A stretch of 8,264 nucleotides of DNA. Origin: Oscillospiraceae bacterium. GTDB taxonomy: Bacteria; Bacillota; Clostridia; Oscillospirales; Ruminococcaceae. The number at the start of each line of letters is the position of its first letter. Positions within the stretch are counted from its first letter, which is position 1. The stretch is from contig JAFPYQ010000414.1 in NCBI GenBank assembly GCA_017394475.1, positions 1 through 8,264 on the forward strand, read 5' to 3'. The translations under genes and the position numbers were made by a program. The notes beneath the pieces are model-generated. The model worked only from the letters and a program-made list of their open reading frames with translations. It did no database searches and was not told the DNA's origin. This document shows, in pieces, positions 7,609 to 8,264 of the stretch.

Positions 7609-7673
7609 GCTATTTGGGATAAAATATAACAAAGTCCTATATATGGTGATGAAGTGTGATATAAACAATTAAT

Positions 7674-7712
7674 GCAGGTATACAGAATGTACCGGGTACG
7701 GATTCTGCCTGC
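7674..7712. repeat. Interrupted inverted repeat between the divergent promoters, possible operator
   Basis: Paired arms: GCAGG 7674-7678 with CCTGC 7708-7712; CAGAAT 7683-7688 with ATTCTG 7702-7707; GTACC 7689-7693 with GGTAC 7695-7699 around a single G at 7694. In all 16 base pairs form, interrupted by TATA on one side (7679-7682) and GG on the other (7700-7701). It ends 10 bp before the rightward -35 box. No T-run follows on either strand and no gene ends here, so it does not look like a terminator; a protein-binding site is the more natural reading. Confidence 0.6.
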
Positions 7713-7722
7713 AGAAATAGCA

Positions 7723-7751
7723 TTGACAAAAAACGCGTGAAATAGTATAAT
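7723..7751 (+). promoter_or_regulatory. Perfect-consensus sigma-A promoter for the radical SAM gene
   Basis: TTGACA at 7723-7728, a 17 bp spacer, and TATAAT at 7746-7751. Both hexamers and the spacing match the consensus exactly. Transcription should start near 7758, about 37 nt before the radical SAM start codon. Confidence 0.88.
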
Positions 7752-7771
7752 TGTAACATATCATATATACC

Positions 7772-7798
7772 ATGAGCAGGAAAGAACGGTCAGGATGA
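7772..7798 (+). other. Possible 8-codon upstream mini-ORF ending in ATGA overlap
   Basis: ATG at 7772 reads MSRKERSG and stops at TGA 7796-7798, which overlaps the radical SAM ATG at 7795-7797 in the classic ATGA arrangement. The main start has no well-spaced Shine-Dalgarno site, so re-initiation after this mini-ORF is possible. The mini-ORF itself has no visible ribosome site, and chance is a fair alternative. Confidence 0.25.
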
Positions 7799-8264
7799 GC
7801 AGATGTTATTTATGCCCGCGGAAATGCGGCACGGACAGAAGCGTAAATAAGGGCTATTGCGGGTGTACCGACAGGATACGGGCTGCAAAGGCATATCTTC
7901 ATAAATGGGAGGAACCGTGTATATCCGGCACCCGCGGCTCGGGAACGATATTTTTTTCGGGATGCCCATTAAAATGTGTCTATTGCCAGAATTATGAGAT
8001 ATCCTGTGAGATGAAGGGTAAGGATATCACAGTACAGCGCCTTGCGGAGATAATTAAAGAAACTGCGGACAAGGGTCCGCACAATATAAATTTTGCCACA
8101 GGCACACACTATGTGCCGCAGATCATTACCGCACTGGACATCTGCAAAAAGGATATCCATATCCCCATCGTGTTCAACTGCGGCGGATATGAGCTGGAAA
8201 GCACGCTGGAGATGCTAAGGGGATATGTTGATATATTTATCCCCGATTTTAAATATTTCGATCC
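7795..8264 (+). CDS. PflX-like radical SAM protein, COG1313 type (5'-part, runs off window)
   Basis: 156 codons visible; the gene continues beyond the right edge. The radical SAM cluster motif CxxxCxxC is C57-P-L-K-C61-V-Y-C64 within GTIFFSGCPLKCVYCQNYEI, which should bind a 4Fe-4S cluster that cleaves S-adenosylmethionine. An N-terminal Cys-rich part, C4-x2-C7-x3-C11 then C22 and C24, matches the CxLCPRxCgxxR...GyCG header of this family. WEEPCISGTRGSG at 38-50 and FATGTHYVPQI at 100-110 are also typical. The family is related to pyruvate formate-lyase activases (PflX), but no glycyl radical enzyme is visible here and its substrate is not established. ATG 7795 fits the family's N-terminus, although its ribosome site is poor. 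It has its own strong promoter and is divergent from the leftward run. Confidence 0.9.
   Translation, partial: MSRCYLCPRKCGTDRSVNKGYCGCTDRIRAAKAYLHKWEEPCISGTRGSGTIFFSGCPLKCVYCQNYEISCEMKGKDITVQRLAEIIKETADKGPHNINFATGTHYVPQIITALDICKKDIHIPIVFNCGGYELESTLEMLRGYVDIFIPDFKYFD

Larger units (their letters stand above)
7471..7794. promoter_or_regulatory. Divergent intergenic regulatory region (about 324 bp)
   Basis: The only sizeable gap in the window. It separates the leftward six-gene run from the rightward radical SAM gene. It contains a leftward promoter at 7580-7608, a roughly 100 nt leftward leader, an AT-rich stretch at about 7609-7673, an interrupted dyad at 7674-7712, and a rightward promoter at 7723-7751. 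I see no terminator, tRNA or recognisable riboswitch here. Confidence 0.8.

Noticed and set aside
7674..7712. Dyad as a rho-independent terminator
   Set aside because: No run of T follows on either strand and no gene ends towards it from either side.

Overview
The window looks like chromosomal DNA of a low-to-mid GC Gram-positive anaerobe, most likely a Ruminococcus-type member of the Oscillospiraceae (Clostridia). This is inferred from strong AGGAGG-type ribosome sites, Clostridia-like divergent promoters, a lipoprotein with a Ser/Thr-rich linker, a methionine synthase whose reactivation domain is a separate gene, and a PflX-type radical SAM protein. I could not run a search, so genus level is tentative.

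Layout. From 7470 down to position 1 there is one compact run of six leftward (minus-strand) genes with almost no space between them: a cytosolic class C beta-lactamase-fold hydrolase (7470-6310), a DUF3160 lipoprotein (6296-3972), an unnamed exported or membrane-anchored protein with an FG-GAP-like acidic motif (3988-3389), L-ribulose-5-phosphate 4-epimerase AraD (3396-2704), a stand-alone methionine synthase reactivation protein (2700-2023), and cobalamin-dependent methionine synthase MetH (2002 to beyond position 1). The five junctions, in order of transcription, are 13 bp apart, a 17 bp overlap, an 8 bp overlap, 3 bp apart and 20 bp apart. The only clear promoter for this run lies at 7580-7608, and I see no terminator or riboswitch inside it.

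The region 7471-7794 is a divergent intergenic region. It holds the leftward promoter (TTGAAA, 17 bp, TATAAT), a rightward promoter that matches the sigma-A consensus exactly (TTGACA, 17 bp, TATAAT), and between them a 39 bp interrupted dyad that could be an operator. To the right, at 7795-8264, a COG1313 (PflX-like) radical SAM protein begins and runs off the window.

How the genes fit together. MetH and the reactivation protein make a clear functional pair: MetH makes methionine from homocysteine and methyl-tetrahydrofolate, and the small protein is expected to rescue oxidised cobalamin on MetH using S-adenosylmethionine. The link of this pair to araD, the two exported proteins and the hydrolase is unexplained, and is the most unusual thing in the window. 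There are no mobile elements, tRNA or rRNA genes, or CRISPR arrays that I can see.
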